Assembly: GCF_019059575.1 (NCBI RefSeq) | Contig: NW_024881568.1 | Span: 381,501 to 445,500 of the forward strand | Reading direction: 5' to 3' | Length of the DNA stretch: 64,000 nt | From: Amphibalanus amphitrite | Lineage: Eukaryota > Arthropoda > Thecostraca > Balanomorpha > Balanidae | Shown here: positions 38,101 through 44,100 of the stretch, piece by piece | How positions within the stretch are numbered: the stretch's first letter is position 1 | Layout of the letters: each line of letters opens with the position of its first letter | Notes under the pieces: model-generated | What the model saw: the letters and a program-made list of their open reading frames with translations, nothing else | What the model was told of the DNA's origin: nothing | Database searches by the model: none | Translations under genes and position numbers: made by a program

Positions 38101-41100
38101 ACTTTTTGAGCAGATGATTCAATATTTTGAGCACCCATGTAAATTTCAACTGATTTGATCCATTTACCAAAATCCTCACCTTTTTGCATACCCGGTGGCG
38201 GTGGCAGACTCGTAGCCATTTTAATTTCTTTTTGAGAGTTCAAATACGAAATTTAACCACTTTCACTTGTTTTTCTGGTTTCTTTTTCACTTTCTTTCCT
38301 TTTTAACAACTCCTTATATCTTCATTTGCATCGAAATTCAGCTTTTCTTTCCTTGCGACAATTGTTGCGCACTTGTGACATTCCTTTAATCTCCTTTTAG
38401 CTCTTATTCATTTTATCTCAGCTTGATCTCACTTTTTGATTTCTTTATCTCGTCCTCGTCGCCAATTTTGTTGTGTCGTGAGATTTGTCCGTGTTACTTC
38501 ATAGCTGAGACTTTATCTTGGGTTAGAGCTTGTATTGCGCAGTCAGTCGCACTACGTCGGACACACAACCTCGACAACAACCAGCCATATATGGGCAACA
38601 GAGAGGCCCCGTGAAAAAGGAAGACAACAACTGACACGTCCTCTAAAACACTGCAATAGCTAAAGTCCTGCCGGCCAGCTTGGTCAAGGCAAATACACAA
38701 CACCCCTCCCAAACGGCATACTTTTAACATTACGCCTATGGACGAGGCATAGAAAGAATCGATAAATTGTTATGGTTTGCCCCCCCCCCCCCCCCAAAAA
38801 AAATCTGAGCTGGATCCGCCTCTGATCTAAAGGCTGAGCGCGACTGCTTGCATTGTTATCAGAACATGACACATATTGAACAATAATTTACGATCATGGA
38901 ACGGAACAGAGTAAATGTAATAAAACTAAATAATAATGTGAATAACAACACAGAACGATGTCAACGCAGTAGTTTTGTCGAAAATCTGAATGGGTTTATA
39001 TCTGATCGATTGATCCATAACTTAGGATAAAGTAATTTGTTGCGTATTTATTTATGCGAGATAAAAAAAAGAACTCCCATTCTCACCACCCTTGTTGAGA
39101 TTGAAGCACAATAGTATTTAAGCGAAAGCTAATGGAAGTAAGAGATCTTCAAGGTCGGGTCACTTAGGTTACGTTATAGTATCCTAGCCTCAGGAAAAGT
39201 TATAATGCTCGCCGGCACTGAAGAATGCTCGAGAGGTCACTGGTTGACCTGAGATCTTAACCTTCACACTTACAGGAGGAGGTCAAACCGATGCGTCCCT
39301 CACGGCTTTTTCACGAATAGCTCGAGTAAAAAGCGACCGACCGACCGACCGACTGACCGACCACGACAAAACTTTCAATATCCTGGAATTGATCAATGCT
39401 TTATCTTTCCTAAAAATATAATGACCCTGAGCCCAATGGCCTTTGACCTGTAACCTCTTTCTCGATACCATGTCAGGCCAAAATGCCGATTCCATGCATG
39501 TCAGCGCATATCATCTACGCGTTTCCAGGCATTTTGTGATTGGAAACATCAGGTCCCTGCAGGTGAAATGATCAGAGCCGACCTGATCATTTCACATGTC
39601 CGATCAGGAGCCGAACGGCTGTAAAGTGGGTTCCTACGGACCATTTCCATCAGTAGACGCTATAAAGCGGCCAATACTGGCAATATTAAAATTAGTTACC
39701 AGTCACTGTGTCTCGTAACCACGCACACAGCTTTCTGGAAGCCCCATTAATATGAGCGAAACGACGGAGACCGCACACGCTGCCCTCTGGCCGGTTAACA
39801 TGTGAAACACATAAATGTCTGGCGAGGCTCGAAAGGGAAGCTTCACTTCCCATTTATCAAAACTTTCATGTCAGGAAGAGAATTACTACGCTTAGCTCGT
39901 GTCTCTGTATAACGTATTCATAAAAGAGCGCCTTGTCTGCCGCACTGGTAGCACCGAGAGCCCGCTCACTCGCGCCTACCCCTCTCCTCCCTCCCTCCCC
40001 CCAAGGGTCAGGCGATCCAGTGGCCCTCAAACCTGACCGCCCTCCGCCGCGCCGGCTCACCAGTGCAGCGCCACCCCGCCATGCTGCGGTACTTTCAAGA
40101 CAGACTGTACCTATGTTGATGTTGTGTAGGGGTAAAAACTCGAGCGGTTTTACGCTACGCAGTAGCGAGCAGCTAAAACGTTTTAATATTTTTAATCTTT
40201 TCTGAGATGATAACTTTTGCCTGCTGATGTACTGATAAAAACCCTTGCATTCTATATCAATGCACTATCTGCTCGTTACCATGCCACAGTCTGTTGTGGA
40301 GTGGGGGCTGTTTTGTATGCTCTGAAGTTAAAATGTTTTCACTTCAATGACGATCGCGGTTGCACTTGGCTTCACCCATTGCTTTGTTCCTTTAGGTATA
40401 GTTTATACGCCCCCCCCCCCCCACCCCCAAGAAACAAAAACAAAACAAAACAAAACAAAACAAAACAAAACAAAACAAAACAAAACAAAACAAAACAAAA
40501 CAAAACAAAACAAAACAAAACAAAACAAAACAAAACAAAACAAAACAAAACAAAACAAAACAAAACAAAACAAAACAAAACAAAGATTGCAAACACATGA
40601 CACTTTCAATGACATAGTTATGTTCAATGCTATAACGAATTTTTACAACTTTGTCGTAGATGAGACTGTCAAGTGTAAATGTCGACCCCCCCCCCCCCCA
40701 TGGCTGTCAGGTCCCCAGGGAGACGCTCGTCGGACGGCAACTTAGCCAGACGTCGCCATCAAAGAGAACAAACTTCCAGAATCTAATCAAAACCGTCAAA
40801 GGTGGTCTCGATGTGACAAAACTTCCACGGCAGTAATGGACTCCATGACCATGTGACCGGATTGGCAGAGTGGATCCCAGCGTGGCACAGCGAACTGACA
40901 CCGCTGGGATGAGCGAAGACCGTTCGATAGCTCATGGTCGAAAATCCGGGCTCCGGTGGGACACTTTGTCAATCTCTTTTCCGGAAATCGGATATTGAAT
41001 CTAGGAATATTGCATCACGCCCCACAGATTCTAGAGCCCAGCAACGTCAGGATTTAAGTCATGGCCCGGCATTTTGCTTCTTCCGCAGAGCTTATCCTGA

Positions 41101-44100
41101 TTTGGAACTAAATAATTCATTTTAAATCCATTGATCTAACCTTGATTAGCTATTAAAGCTAATCTATAGTACAACAGAAAGCGGACACAGCAGATTAGCT
41201 GTGATCAGGCTGCCTTATTGGGCGATTAGCTTGGAATTAGTATTCTACTAAATCTTGTTTGCCGCCACATGAAGCTAACAATCAGCCGTCTTTGATGATG
41301 TTGACGCCACCGCGGGTCTCTCGTCTGAGCCCGCGAACAGCTTCCCGTCGTGCCCCCGTCTCCGGGCGTTCATTACAGAGGACGGAGCCATCACAAAGTC
41401 CGTAAACCAAACGCAGGGAGCGCCGATATTGCCTGGAGCGCCTCGCTCCATTTTCGGGCTCGCTCGGTGCCGTTCGGTCTTTTAGAGTTAGACGCAAAAA
41501 AAAAATGATTAAGTCTAACCTTGGCAAAGAGATAATAGCCGTTTTCACGACGGGCTATCCGGCGAGTGGACTTAATTTGACCAGATCTGCACCTAATTTC
41601 TTTTACAGCAAATATCTTCATTTTATAAGTTTGTTTCAGTGTTTTAACCCTCGCCCGTAAACGGCGATCTGCCACCTTCGCCCATGCAGGGGGGGGGGGG
41701 GGTTGGTGCGACCCCCCCCCTTGGCGTTTGAAAACGGAGCGTCGTAGAGCTTAGCGGAAAAGACCAACGGATTGCTCTCGCCGAGATCTCGCGATTGGTG
41801 GTATATTTTTTGGTCCTAGGTCAACATTTGACCTACTTTTGACCGGTCAAAGGTCAAATTTTCGGAAAAATAGACTTTTTTCAACTTTCCGCGGCGATTG
41901 CGGCAAAACGGTGGGAGATATCGACTTGAAATCTTCACTATCGTGTTTCTTGATCAATTCTCTATCGTTTGGTATGTATTTCGTTTCCCTAGCTCTAAAA
42001 ATGGCGCGTTGGGAGCGCCGGAAGTCGGCAAGGTCACAGTCGGCGGCAGAAATTCGAAAAATCAAAATTTAAATTTGTGAAATCTGATTGTATTTTTGGA
42101 TTTGGGAGGTCCATTTGCTCCCTATAGAAGCTAATATTGCTGCATATTCCCATTGAGGTGACAAGAATTAGCAAAATAGTGGTTCGGGCGCTTTTCAAAA
42201 ATAGTACCGGACGCTGTTCCTCTTGTGACGTCATAGCTCCGTGACCTGACCTGACCCGGTCAAGTTTCTTATACCATATGATAGCCAATACTTGCCCCAA
42301 CATGCATGGGAAGTTTCATCACGATCCATCAACCGATGTCCGTACCACCGGCAGGAAACCTCGGGCGTTGGCACTCAGTTTGTGAAAATCCGGCCGGAGG
42401 CTGTTCCCTTTGTGACGTCATAACTCCGTGACCTGACATGACCCGGTCAAATTTTTTTTTATCAAAAGATGCGCAAGGTTTGCCCCATAAGGTACCCAAA
42501 ATTTGGCGGCGCTGCGCGCCGCCGTTTTTGCACTATTTCCGAAAAACCTCAGGGGGGGGTTGCACCAACCCCCCCCCCCCCTACATGGGCGAGGGTTAAT
42601 CGATTATGCTCTCTGATAATATGGCAAAGCAGGCATATAAGCAATTAGCGCAACCCTAGCTGATAGCTACTAAGAGACACACTGAACCTAATTTGACCAA
42701 ATCTGCACCTATCTGTACCAGATGTGCACCAAACGTGTACCAGATGGCCGTCGTGAAAACGGCTGATAAATATATTGTCCTATTTAACCCTCGCCCGCAC
42801 ATGGGGGGGGGGGGTGGTTGCCACCCTCCAGGCAGTCTTTCTGCTCTGCACTCAACATTTTTAGAGCTAGAAGGCTGATTTTTCGTATAGCTGCTCCTCT
42901 ATCCTTTCTTGATGTCCACTGAAAATTTCAAGTTTCTGTGATTTTTTGTTTTGGAGATATGACCTTGTTTTTTCAGATCATGTCATGACCCAAATGGCCA
43001 ATTCTCAACATCTTGCGTTTGCCATGGGCCTTGTGAGCTTTTGACACCCTGATTTCGGCCTTTTTTGCCAGTCTTACCTCCCACCTATCATGGAACATGT
43101 TGTTCGACGATGTACAGGGGTCAAGGTCAGGGTCAAGGTCAACCTAGGTCATCTAAGATAATTGCGTTTTAGGCAAGCTGAATTTAATTTTTGTGAAGTT
43201 TTTTGACTGCATTTTTGGTAAAAGCTTCTCAGATCATGATTTCATGTGATATGGACCCAAAAACAATCGGTGCACACATCAGTATACACACAGACAAACA
43301 CAGACATACAAACACATATAATTGACCTTGACCTAACTTGACCTGAAATGACCTCAGCAGCAAAATTCTGGTCGGATGGTGTGACAAAGAGGTTCTAGCT
43401 GGCTTGGCACCAGAAAACAGCATCGTCATCGGTATTTGATAAGCAGCGCACTTGATATCCAACGGTGACCCAAAACAGCAACATTTTTTAGTTTGACCTG
43501 ACCTGGAAGGTCAATGACTGACCTGAGAAGGTAAAACTGGGTATCATTGGATTCGTCTCTTCCCAAAGAATCTTTTTGGTCTTTACTGCTAAGCTCTATC
43601 TCCAACAGGAACGAAATGGCGCGGGGGGGGGGTGGCAACCCCCCCCCCCCCCCATGTGCGTTCTAGGATGGGAAAATGGCATGTGCGGGCGAGGGTTAAG
43701 TTTGTCAACTAGCCTAACTATCAATAAGATATTCGACAGCGTGCTTTTTATGTGTCATTTTAAGGATCAAATGTAATACGACTCCAGGTCAGGATAGCTC
43801 AGATATCCGGCCCGTTGCGGGACTCACGTTTTGTCTGGGAAGGCTGAGCGACTGCAGGCGGGCCAGCAGGTAGCGGTGGGTGACCTGCTGGTCCTCACTG
43901 ACGGCGCGCTGCAGCAGCGGGAGGACGTCGGCCGACCACCAGACGTACCGCCGCCACGGCGAGCCGGCCGACAGCAGCAGTTCGGCCGCTGCGGGGAGAC
44001 GGCGTCACAGCGGAGTGGCAGCGGGACAGAGGAACGGCAGTGTTATAGGGGATTGACAGCGTTATAGAAGTACGACAGTGTTATAGACGAACGACGGTGT

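Larger units (their letters stand above)
33753..38702 (-). mobile_element. Intact Ty3/Gypsy (mag-like) LTR retrotransposon 2
   Basis: Complete 4950-bp element with 234-bp LTRs (33753-33986 and 38469-38702) that look identical, TG..CA ends and an exact 5-bp duplication CCCCT (33748-33752 and 38703-38707). It has one uninterrupted gag-pol frame, a primer-binding site, and a polypurine tract AGTGGGGAGGAG next to the 3' LTR. All parts needed for autonomy are visible, so this is a very recent and potentially active copy. Confidence 0.95.
33713..38824. mobile_element. hAT-like MITE split by Gypsy-2
   Basis: The left end CGGTGGCGGATCCAG (33713) and the right end CTGGATCCGCCTCTG (to 38824) are inverted repeats with two mismatches. 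They are flanked by an exact 8-bp duplication ATCTAAAG (33705-33712 and 38825-38832). The MITE itself is only about 160 bp; the rest is the Gypsy element inserted at CCCCT. An 8-bp duplication and CAG-type ends fit hAT. Confidence 0.8.
38833..41643. other. Intron 2 segment: decayed TTAA element, stem-loop, microsatellite
   Basis: No gene. It includes a worn copy of a family-B TTAA element (about 39160-39530), a 13-bp stem-loop (39563-39595), an (AAAAC)n microsatellite and C-runs at about 40411-40424 and 40686-40699. Subfeatures are listed separately. Confidence 0.5.

Noticed and set aside
40217..40745. Long frames through the AAAAC tract
   Set aside because: Pentamer repeats without stops produce open frames automatically.
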